This document shows, one piece after another, positions 1 to 6,961 of a stretch of 13,536 bases of DNA. The translations under genes were made by a program, and so were the position numbers. The stretch's first letter is position 1, and every line of letters starts with the position of its first letter. Under the pieces are notes generated by a model. The model did no database searches and was not told the origin of the DNA. It saw only the letters and a list, made by a program, of their open reading frames with translations. This stretch comes from Anaerolineae bacterium. Lineage in GTDB: Bacteria > Chloroflexota > Anaerolineae > Aggregatilineales > UBA2796. The stretch lies in contig JADZBY010000129.1 of assembly GCA_020851855.1 (NCBI GenBank), positions 1 through 13,536 on the forward strand, read 5' to 3'.

Positions 1-1452
1 ACGGCTGTGTACGTGACTCGCAACGGGCGCATTGAGTACGTGAATCCGGCCTGCCTGACCCTGCTCGGCGCGACGTCTGCCGATCAAATCCTGGGCAAGA
101 CGCCCTTTGACCTGTTCCACCCCGATTATCACGACATCATCCGCGAGCGAACGAACCGGCTGGCGGAAGGGCACAGCGTGCCGCTCATCGAGGAGCGCAT
201 CTGCCGGCTGGACGGAGCGCTGCGCGATGTGGAAGTCGTCGCGTCGCCTTTCACCGATAGCGACGGACTCGCCTATCAGGTGGTCTTGCACGACATCACC
301 GACCGCAAGCGCGCCGAAGCCGCCTTCAGAGAAAGTGAGGCGCGGCTGGCGGGGATTGTCGAGTCCGCGATGGACGCCGTCATCGCCGTTGATCACAGCC
401 AGCGCATCGTGCTGTTCAACCACGCCGCAGAGATCATCTTCCGCTGCGCTGCTGACGACGCCGTGGGCGACACGCTGGATCGGTTCCTGCCGCGCCGTTA
501 TCGTGACGCGCACCGCCGCCATATCGAGGCGTACGGCAAGACGGGCGTGACGAGCCGCCGCATGGGCGCGCTGGGCGTCATCAGCGGGCTGCGCGCCGAC
601 GGCGAGGAATTTCCCATCGAGGCCTCGATCTCCCAGAACGAGGTCAGCGGGCGCACGTACTTCACCGTCATCCTGCGCGACATCACCGAGCGCAAGCGGG
701 CCGAAGAAGAGATTCGCCAGCTCAACGCCGAGTTGGAACAGCGCGTCCACCAGCGCACGGCAGAACTGGAAGCCGCCAACCGCGAGTTGGACTCGTTTTC
801 TTATTCCGTCTCGCACGACCTGCGCGCACCGCTGCGCGCGATGGACGGCTTTTCGCGCATCCTGCTGGAAGAGTACGCCGCCGATCTGCCCGCCGAGGCC
901 CAGCGTTACCTGCGCCTGGTGCGCCAGAACGCCCAGCAGATGGGCGCGCTGATTGACGACCTGCTCACCTTCTCCCGCCTGGGCCGGCAGCCGCTCAACA
1001 AGCAGCTGGTCCAGCCCGCCGAGCTTGTCCAGGCCACGCTGGACATGCTGCGGGCGGCGCTCAACGGGCGGCAGGTGCACATCGAGGTCGGGGAACTGCC
1101 GCCGTGCCACGCCGACCCGATTCTGCTGCGGCAGGTGTTCGCCAACCTGCTGGAAAACGCCCTCAAATACACCCGCACGCGCGACGTAGCGCACATCGAG
1201 GTCGGCCACGTCGTGCAGGATGGCCGCGTCGTCTATTTTGTCAAAGACAACGGCGTCGGATTCGACATGCAGTACGCCCACAAGCTGTTCGGCGTGTTCC
1301 AACGGCTGCACCGCGCCGAGGAGTACGAAGGCACGGGCGTTGGGCTGGCGACGGTGCAGCGCATCATCCACCGCCACGGTGGAAAGATTTGGACCGAAGC
1401 GGAGATCGATCGGGGCGCAACTTTCTACTTTACGATGGGAGAGGATGTATAG
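1..1452 (+). CDS. PAS-PAS sensor histidine kinase, 5' end cut by window edge
   Basis: Cytoplasmic-type sensor kinase that would autophosphorylate on His and pass the phosphate to a receiver, most likely the regulator encoded next to it. The reading frame is open to base 1 and the first visible residues already lie inside a PAS fold (RNGRIEYVNPA), so the true start is upstream. In visible residues: PAS1 about 1-100 ending in HDITDRKRAE, PAS2 about 108-230 ending in RDITERKRAE, a charged coiled coil about 231-262 (LNAELEQRVHQRTAEL), the HisKA H-box SVSHDLRAPLRAM with His at codon 814-816 (visible residue 272), then HATPase with N-box NLLENALKY, G1 DNGVGF and G2 GTGVGLA. The H-box and the FSRLGRQPL segment are of the subclass common in phytochrome-like kinases of the Cph1 type, but no GAF/PHY domain is visible. 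The stop lies one base before the next gene's ATG. Confidence 0.95.
   Translation, partial: TAVYVTRNGRIEYVNPACLTLLGATSADQILGKTPFDLFHPDYHDIIRERTNRLAEGHSVPLIEERICRLDGALRDVEVVASPFTDSDGLAYQVVLHDITDRKRAEAAFRESEARLAGIVESAMDAVIAVDHSQRIVLFNHAAEIIFRCAADDAVGDTLDRFLPRRYRDAHRRHIEAYGKTGVTSRRMGALGVISGLRADGEEFPIEASISQNEVSGRTYFTVILRDITERKRAEEEIRQLNAELEQRVHQRTAELEAANRELDSFSYSVSHDLRAPLRAMDGFSRILLEEYAADLPAEAQRYLRLVRQNAQQMGALIDDLLTFSRLGRQPLNKQLVQPAELVQATLDMLRAALNGRQVHIEVGELPPCHADPILLRQVFANLLENALKYTRTRDVAHIEVGHVVQDGRVVYFVKDNGVGFDMQYAHKLFGVFQRLHRAEEYEGTGVGLATVQRIIHRHGGKIWTEAEIDRGATFYFTMGEDV
1437..1444 (+). promoter_or_regulatory. Ribosome binding site deciding the start of the Rcp1-like regulator
   Basis: The purine run GGGAGAGG ends nine bases before the ATG at 1454. 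An in-frame ATG at 1445 abuts this run and is too close to use it, so 1454 is the better start. The site lies inside the end of the upstream kinase gene, which fits translational coupling. Confidence 0.6.
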
Positions 1453-1453
1453 C

Positions 1454-1918
1454 ATGATGAACCATGAGGCGGTGCGGATTCTGCTGGTCGAAGACAACCC
1501 AAACGACCTGGAACTGGCCATTCACGCCCTGACGAAGCACAACCTTGCCAACCATATCGAGGTCGTGCGCGACGGGGCCGAAGCGCTCGATTACATCTTC
1601 GCCACGGGCGCGTATTCGTACCGCGACATGAACCACAGCCCCAAGGTGATCCTGCTCGACCTCAAGCTCCCCAAAGTAGACGGCCTGGAAGTGCTGCGGC
1701 GCATCAAAGCCGATCCGCGCACCCGGTCCATCCCGGTCGTGGTCCTCACCTCATCCCGCGAGGAGCGCGACATCGTCGAAAGTTACCGCCTGGGCGTGAA
1801 CAGCTACATCACCAAGCCGGTGGACTTTGAGCAGTTCACCGAAGCGGTGCGGCAACTGGGCATGTACTGGCTGTTGCTCAACGAGCCGCCCCAGATCAGA
1901 AATAAACATACCGATTGA
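1454..1918 (+). CDS. Single-domain response regulator, Rcp1-like
   Basis: A 154-residue protein made of one receiver domain with no output domain. It would accept phosphate from the kinase just upstream and act by protein contact or as a relay. The acidic pocket is E13/D14, the phospho-acceptor is D69 in LLDLKLPKVDG, the switch residue is T99 in VVVLTSS and the conserved lysine is K121 in ITKPVDF. The long beta2-alpha2 region (RDGAEALDYIFATGAY) and the tail ending in MYWLLLNEPP are typical of the Rcp1 family, which partners phytochrome-like kinases in cyanobacteria. The frame stays open upstream, but the ribosome site at 1437-1444 and the REC domain boundary favour ATG 1454; ATG 1457 is possible. 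Tandem pairing with a kinase carrying the matching H-box subclass strongly suggests a cognate pair. I am sure of the family; the partner is inferred. Confidence 0.95.
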   Translation: MMNHEAVRILLVEDNPNDLELAIHALTKHNLANHIEVVRDGAEALDYIFATGAYSYRDMNHSPKVILLDLKLPKVDGLEVLRRIKADPRTRSIPVVVLTSSREERDIVESYRLGVNSYITKPVDFEQFTEAVRQLGMYWLLLNEPPQIRNKHTD

Positions 1919-1923
1919 AGGAG
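1918..1923 (+). promoter_or_regulatory. Ribosome binding site for the REC-PAS5 kinase
   Basis: AAGGAG lies six bases before ATG 1930 and overlaps the last base of the preceding gene. An in-frame TTG at 1915 lies upstream of this site and is therefore unlikely to be the start. Confidence 0.7.
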
Positions 1924-1929
1924 TTTGTC

Positions 1930-4900
1930 ATGGGCGTAGCCCTGCGCGTCTTGATCCTCGAAGATCGCCCGGACGACGCGGAACTGATCATGTACGAGCT
2001 GAAGCGGGGCGGCTTTGATCTGGAGTCGCAGCGCGTCGACAATGAAGCCGACTTCCGAGCCGGCCTGAAAAACGACCCGGACATCATCCTGGCCGACTAT
2101 TCGCTGCCCCAGTGGGATGCGCCGCGTGCGCTGCGCGTGGTCCAGGAACAAGGCCTGGACATCCCGTTCATCATGCTCAGCGGCACGGTGGGCGAAGACG
2201 TGGCGGTCGAGTGCATGAAGCAGGGAGCGGCGGATTACCTGCTCAAAGACCGGCTGGGACGCCTGCCTGGGGCTGTGACGCGCGCGTTGGAAGACCAGCG
2301 CGCCCGGTATGAGAAGCACATGGCCGTGGAGAACCTGGGTCGGCTCCATGAGTTCAACCAGGCCATCGTGCAGTCGGTGACTGAAGGCATTGCGCTGCGC
2401 GACGCGGACGGGTGTTACACGTTCCTGAATCCGGCAGCCGTGGCCATCCTGGGCGGCACGCTCGACGAGCTGATCGGTAGGCACTGGACCACAATCTTTG
2501 CGCCCGATCAGCATGAGCACGTGCTCGACATCCTGGAGCGGCAGGCGCGCGGCGAAACGATCCGTTACGAGGCCGACATCATCCGCAAGGGCGGCGAGCG
2601 GCGCACGCTCTGGATCAGCGGCGCGCCGCGCTATGAGGTGGGCGAGTTTGTCGGCACGCTGGCCATCTTCAGCGACATCACTGAGCGCAAACAGGCCGAT
2701 GAGGCGCTGGTCCGGGAGCGTAATCTGCTGCGCACGCTGATCGACAGTATGCCGGATTCCGTGTACGCCAAAGACCAGGACAGCCGCTTCATCCTCGCCA
2801 ACCGGGCGCTGGCCGGCCAGTTTCACGAGCCGTCGCCAGAGCGCCTCGTCGGCAAGAGTGATTTTGACTATTTCCGCACCGAGGAAGCGGCGGCGTACCG
2901 CGCCGACGAGCTGAAGGTGATCACCACCGGCGAGCCGCTCATCAACAAGGAAGAGGTCACCAACTATCCGGATGGCAAGGTCCTGTGGCTGCTCAGCACG
3001 AAAGTCCCGCTGCGCGACTCACAGGGCCGCATCATCGGGCTGGTCGGCAATGGCCGCGACATCACCGAGCGCAAACGGGCGGACGAAACGCTGCGCCGGA
3101 GCGAGGCGAAGTTCCGGTATTTCGTCGAGCAGTCGGCGGAAGGCATCGCGCTCATTGACGAGCAGGGCCGGGTCATCGAATGGAACCGCAGCCTGGAACA
3201 CATGACCGGCGTGAGCAAGGCGCAGGTGCTCGGCCAGCCGCTCTGGGACGTGCAGCGCGGCATGATCACGGAGCCGTTCAGCACGCCGCTCACGCATGAG
3301 CAGATCAAGGACGGTATCCAGTATCTCTTGAGTACCGGCCATGATCCGACCGCCGGCAAGCCCGTCGAGTCGACGCTGAGGCGAACCGATGGCGAATTGC
3401 GCTACGTCCAGAGCGTATTCTTCCCCATCGAAACGGACAAGGGCTACATGGCCGGCTACGTCGTCGTGGACGTGACCGAGCGCCGCCGGGCGGCAATCGC
3501 GCTGCGCCAGAGCGAAGAACTCATGCGCTATGTGGTCAGGCACGATCCGAACGCCATCGCCATCTTCGACACCGACATGCGTTATGTCGCCGTCAGCGAC
3601 CGCTATCTCCAGGATTACAACCTCAACGAGGCGGACATCCTCGGCAAGCGCCTCTACGACGTTATGCCGGAGTTGCCGGACACGTGGCGCGCCATGCACC
3701 AGCGTTGTTTGCAGGGCGCGGTCGAGCGCAGCGACGGCGACGAGCCGTTCGTGCGCGCCGACGGCTCGCTCAGCTACGTGCGCTGGGAGTGCCGCCCGTG
3801 GCGCTGGATCGACGGCAAGATCGGCGGGCTGGTCATCTACAGCGAGGCGACGACCGAGCGCAAGCTGGCCGAGCTGGAAATCCTGCGCCTGAACGCCGAA
3901 CTGGAACAGCGCATCATCGAGCGCACCACCGAGCTAAACCACATCAAGGAACGTGTCGAGGCCATCCTCAACAGCAGCAACGACATCATCATCATGTGCC
4001 GGGCCGACGGCGTCATCGAGCAGGCTAACCCGGCGCTGCACAAGGGCTGTCAGATCGAGCCGGAAGCGGTGTTCCACCGCGCCCTGGTGAGCCTCGTTGC
4101 GCCGCCGGACGCCACGGCGGTGACGAACGCCTTCCGGGCTGTGGTCGAGACGTGGACGCCCGAACGGCTGGAAATCACCGTCTTGCGGCGCGACGGCGGG
4201 ACGTTCGAGGCGGACATGATCCTGTCGCCCGTCATCGAGCACGGCGAGCGGCTCCTGGGCGTGGTGTGCAGCCTGCGCGACATCTCCGAGCGCAAGCTGA
4301 TGGAAGCCCAGTTGCGCCAGATGCTCAAGCAGGCGATGGACATGAGCGAGATGCGGGCGCGCTACGTGTCGATGGCCGCGCACGACCTGGGCAACCCGCT
4401 GGCCGCCATCGAGGCGCTGGTGACTACCATCCAGATGTACGGCGACCGGATGACGGAAGCGCAAAAACAGGCCAAGTTCGAGGAAATCCTGAGCGGCGTC
4501 CGGGTCATGGCCGACATCCTGAGCGATGTACTGACCATCGGGCGGGTCGAAGGTGGCCAACTCAAGTTCACGCCCGCGCCGCTCGATTTGCAGCGCTTCT
4601 GCCAGAGTCTCATCACCGAAATCCTGCAGGCGACCGACAGCTCGCGGCGCATCCATTTCGTCCATTCGGGCGGATGCAGCGACGCTTACGCCGATTCCAA
4701 GCTCTTGCGGCACATCATCGGCAACCTGCTCTCCAACGCCATCAAATACTCGCCCGTGGAGAGCGAGGTGAGCTTCTCGCTGGACTGCACGCCCGACACC
4801 GCGACCATCCGCATCCGGGACCTGGGCATCGGCATCCCGGAAGCGGACAAGCCGCGCCTGTTCACCGCCTTTCACCGTGCAGGCAATGCCCGCCAGATTC

Positions 4901-5040
4901 CCGGGACCGGCCTGGGATTGGCCATCGTCAAACAATCGGTGGAACTGCACGGCGGAAGCATCGTGTTCGAGAGTGCGCAAGGACTGGGGACTACCTTCAC
5001 CGTAACACTGCCCACATCGAAGCCCATCGCGGAAAGATAG
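1930..5040 (+). CDS. REC-(PAS)5-HisKA-HATPase hybrid histidine kinase
   Basis: Soluble 1036-residue kinase with an N-terminal receiver and no membrane segment. Domains: REC 1-125 (E11/D12, phospho-Asp D56 in ILADYSLPQWD, IMLSG, and ADYLLKDRL where the usual Lys-Pro is Lys-Asp); PAS1 about 135-255; PAS2 about 258-384; PAS3 about 390-520; PAS4 about 522-645; coiled coil about 646-672; PAS5 about 673-789; HisKA with H818 in AAHDLGNPLAAI; HATPase about 915-1030 with GNLLSNAIKYS, DLGIGIP and GTGLGLAIV. Most PAS domains end in a D-[IV]-[TS]-E-R-[KR] signature that passes conformational change down the chain. The H-box has Gly where Arg is usual (HDLRxPL). The receiver probably takes phosphate or docks a partner and modulates the kinase. 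Start chosen from the AAGGAG site at 1918-1923. Gaps of 11 and 10 bases to its neighbours place it in the operon. Ligands of the PAS domains cannot be read from the sequence. Confidence 0.95.
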   Translation: MGVALRVLILEDRPDDAELIMYELKRGGFDLESQRVDNEADFRAGLKNDPDIILADYSLPQWDAPRALRVVQEQGLDIPFIMLSGTVGEDVAVECMKQGAADYLLKDRLGRLPGAVTRALEDQRARYEKHMAVENLGRLHEFNQAIVQSVTEGIALRDADGCYTFLNPAAVAILGGTLDELIGRHWTTIFAPDQHEHVLDILERQARGETIRYEADIIRKGGERRTLWISGAPRYEVGEFVGTLAIFSDITERKQADEALVRERNLLRTLIDSMPDSVYAKDQDSRFILANRALAGQFHEPSPERLVGKSDFDYFRTEEAAAYRADELKVITTGEPLINKEEVTNYPDGKVLWLLSTKVPLRDSQGRIIGLVGNGRDITERKRADETLRRSEAKFRYFVEQSAEGIALIDEQGRVIEWNRSLEHMTGVSKAQVLGQPLWDVQRGMITEPFSTPLTHEQIKDGIQYLLSTGHDPTAGKPVESTLRRTDGELRYVQSVFFPIETDKGYMAGYVVVDVTERRRAAIALRQSEELMRYVVRHDPNAIAIFDTDMRYVAVSDRYLQDYNLNEADILGKRLYDVMPELPDTWRAMHQRCLQGAVERSDGDEPFVRADGSLSYVRWECRPWRWIDGKIGGLVIYSEATTERKLAELEILRLNAELEQRIIERTTELNHIKERVEAILNSSNDIIIMCRADGVIEQANPALHKGCQIEPEAVFHRALVSLVAPPDATAVTNAFRAVVETWTPERLEITVLRRDGGTFEADMILSPVIEHGERLLGVVCSLRDISERKLMEAQLRQMLKQAMDMSEMRARYVSMAAHDLGNPLAAIEALVTTIQMYGDRMTEAQKQAKFEEILSGVRVMADILSDVLTIGRVEGGQLKFTPAPLDLQRFCQSLITEILQATDSSRRIHFVHSGGCSDAYADSKLLRHIIGNLLSNAIKYSPVESEVSFSLDCTPDTATIRIRDLGIGIPEADKPRLFTAFHRAGNARQIPGTGLGLAIVKQSVELHGGSIVFESAQGLGTTFTVTLPTSKPIAER

Positions 5041-5050
5041 GTCGAGGATC

Positions 5051-6916
5051 ATGCGCCAGTTGTTGAGCCGATTCGACACGCGCGTCACCCTGGTCTACGC
5101 AGCCATCGCCCTGCTGTGGGTCATCCTCACCGATGCGCTGCTGATGGCCCTTTCCCAGCACGACCCGACGCTGATCGGTTTGGCGGCGATGCTGAAGGGC
5201 GTGGGCTTTGTCCTGGTGTCCACGCTGGCCCTGTCCATCGTGCTCTCGGCAGAGTGGCGAAAACGGGTGCGCGTAGAGCAGGCGCTCCAAGACGACATCG
5301 CCATGCGCAAGCGCCTTCAGGCCGCCCAGGAGCAGAACGTGCGCACGATGGACGAGATGCGCCAGTTCCTGCAGGCCACGCTCGATGCGTTCCCGGCCAA
5401 TACCGTGGCGCTCGATGCATCGGGCACGATCATCAGCTTCAACGCGGCATGGAAGCACTTCTCCATCGCCAATGGCGGCCCTTCCGAGTCGCCATACCTC
5501 GGCGCAAACTACCTGGCCGTGTGTGATGCCGCGGCGGCGCGCGGCGAGCAAGAGGCGGCAGCGGCGGCGGCGGGCATCCGGGCCGTGATCGCCGGGCAGC
5601 ACGACTATTTCTTCCTGGAGTACCCGTGCCACAGCCCGGACGAGCAGCGCTGGTGCGCCATGCGCGTGATGCCGCTCGTAGGCCCCGCGCCGCGCCGTGT
5701 CGTGGTCGCCCATCAGGACGTGACCGAGCGCTGGCAGGCCCAGGAAGCGCTGCAACGGGCCTATGAGACACTGGAGCAGCGCATCGTGGAGCGCACGGCA
5801 GAGCTTCGCGCCGCCAAAGAGCGCGTTGAGGCCGTCTTGCACCACAGCGCCGACGGGATTCTGCTGGTCAGCATGGGCCTGGCCATCCAGCAGAGCAACC
5901 GGTCGTTCTGCACGCTGTTCGGCTGTGAGCCAGACAGCTACACGGGAGCCGCCTTTGACGCGCTGGCGCACCCGGACGACGCCGCGCTGGTCCGGGAAGC
6001 CGCCGGTCAGGTTGTCGCCACGGGCGCGCACAAAGCGGTGGAGCTTCGCGCCCGCCGCCGGGATGGCTCGCTCTTCGACGCCGAGTTGAGCATCGGCTAC
6101 GTGAACGGCGAAGGGCTGGTGTGCACCGTGCGCGACATCACCGAGCGCAAACACGCCGAAGAGGCGCTGCGGCAGGCGCTCGCCAAAGAACAGGAACTCG
6201 GCGAGCTAAAATCGCGCTTCGTGGCCATGGCGTCGCACGAATTCCGCACGCCGCTGGCCACCATTCAGGCCACGGCGGACACGCTGATCGCCTACCGGGA
6301 CCGCATGGGCGACGACCAGATCACCGAGAAGCTGAGCATCATCTGCCAGCAGGTCGGTTTGCTGCGCGATGTCATGCGTGATCTGCTGCATCTGGCGCGC
6401 CTGGAAACGCATCAGGTCGAGTTTGAGCCGGTCGAGACGGACCCGGATGCCCTGTGTCGTGACGTGATCGAGGAATTTCGCAGCCACCCCGGCGCAACGC
6501 ACCGCGTGGCGTACGTGTGCGGCCCGGTTCCTTCGCGCGTACCGCTCGACCGGCGGCTGATGCGCCAGATCATCAGCAACCTGGTGTCAAACGCCATCAA
6601 GTTCTCGGAAGCGGGCAAGACCGTCAACGTGCGGCTGGAACAGGACGGCAACGCGCTGGCGCTCATCGTGCAGGACGAAGGCCTGGGCATCCCCGACGTC
6701 GATTTGAAATACCTGTTCAAGCCGTTTTACCGCGCCACCAACGTGGGCGCGATCTCTGGCATCGGGCTGGGGCTGGTCGCCACCAAGGAGTCGGTGGATT
6801 TGCACGGCGGCGCTATCGCCGTGGAGAGCAAGGTCGGCGTGGGCACGACATTCACCGTCCGCATCCCCATCGTTCGCCCCAGGAGTTTGCACGGCGACGT
6901 GGCGTTGGGTGCGTAA
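5051..6916 (+). CDS. Membrane-anchored PAS-PAS sensor histidine kinase
   Basis: A 621-residue kinase, last gene of the plus-strand operon. Two hydrophobic segments at about 13-35 and 43-66 are joined by a short loop (SQHDPTL) and followed by basic EWRKRVR, so both ends should be cytoplasmic and there is almost no extracellular sensor. Then coiled coil about 70-105, PAS1 about 106-233, coiled coil about 234-262, PAS2 about 263-372, HisKA with H396 in ASHEFRTPLATI, HATPase about 500-610 with SNLVSNAIKFS, DEGLGIP and GIGLGLV. PAS1 has the pattern YLAVC...FLEYPCHSPDEQRW with two cysteines (C158, C193), seen widely in a PAS subfamily of unknown ligand. The core resembles that of the preceding kinase (DLHGG/ELHGG, GTTFTV), suggesting paralogy. 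The ATG is preceded by a close GAGG (5044-5047), a weak site; the start is supported by the hydrophobic segment beginning soon after. No partner regulator follows it. Confidence 0.94.
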   Translation: MRQLLSRFDTRVTLVYAAIALLWVILTDALLMALSQHDPTLIGLAAMLKGVGFVLVSTLALSIVLSAEWRKRVRVEQALQDDIAMRKRLQAAQEQNVRTMDEMRQFLQATLDAFPANTVALDASGTIISFNAAWKHFSIANGGPSESPYLGANYLAVCDAAAARGEQEAAAAAAGIRAVIAGQHDYFFLEYPCHSPDEQRWCAMRVMPLVGPAPRRVVVAHQDVTERWQAQEALQRAYETLEQRIVERTAELRAAKERVEAVLHHSADGILLVSMGLAIQQSNRSFCTLFGCEPDSYTGAAFDALAHPDDAALVREAAGQVVATGAHKAVELRARRRDGSLFDAELSIGYVNGEGLVCTVRDITERKHAEEALRQALAKEQELGELKSRFVAMASHEFRTPLATIQATADTLIAYRDRMGDDQITEKLSIICQQVGLLRDVMRDLLHLARLETHQVEFEPVETDPDALCRDVIEEFRSHPGATHRVAYVCGPVPSRVPLDRRLMRQIISNLVSNAIKFSEAGKTVNVRLEQDGNALALIVQDEGLGIPDVDLKYLFKPFYRATNVGAISGIGLGLVATKESVDLHGGAIAVESKVGVGTTFTVRIPIVRPRSLHGDVALGA

Positions 6917-6945
6917 GCGGCGGCGCGTTGCCCCTTGCCGCCGCT
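6916..6945. terminator. Hairpin between convergent operons
   Basis: AGCGGCGGC (6916-6924) and GCCGCCGCT (6937-6945) form a perfect 9-bp GC-rich stem with a 12-base loop. It begins at the last base of one gene's stop codon and lies about 17 bases from the stop of the convergent gene at 6962. No T-tract follows on either side, so it is not a classical intrinsic terminator. A bidirectional stop or 3'-end protection role is inferred from position. Confidence 0.55.
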
Positions 6946-6961
6946 CACGCGCTGCCCTCGA

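Noticed and set aside
3934..6154. Two minus-strand frames of about 385 residues (3934-5088 and 4997-6154)
   Set aside because: Both are complementary to kinase genes with intact catalytic motifs; their composition is His/Arg/Gly-rich and no family is recognisable.
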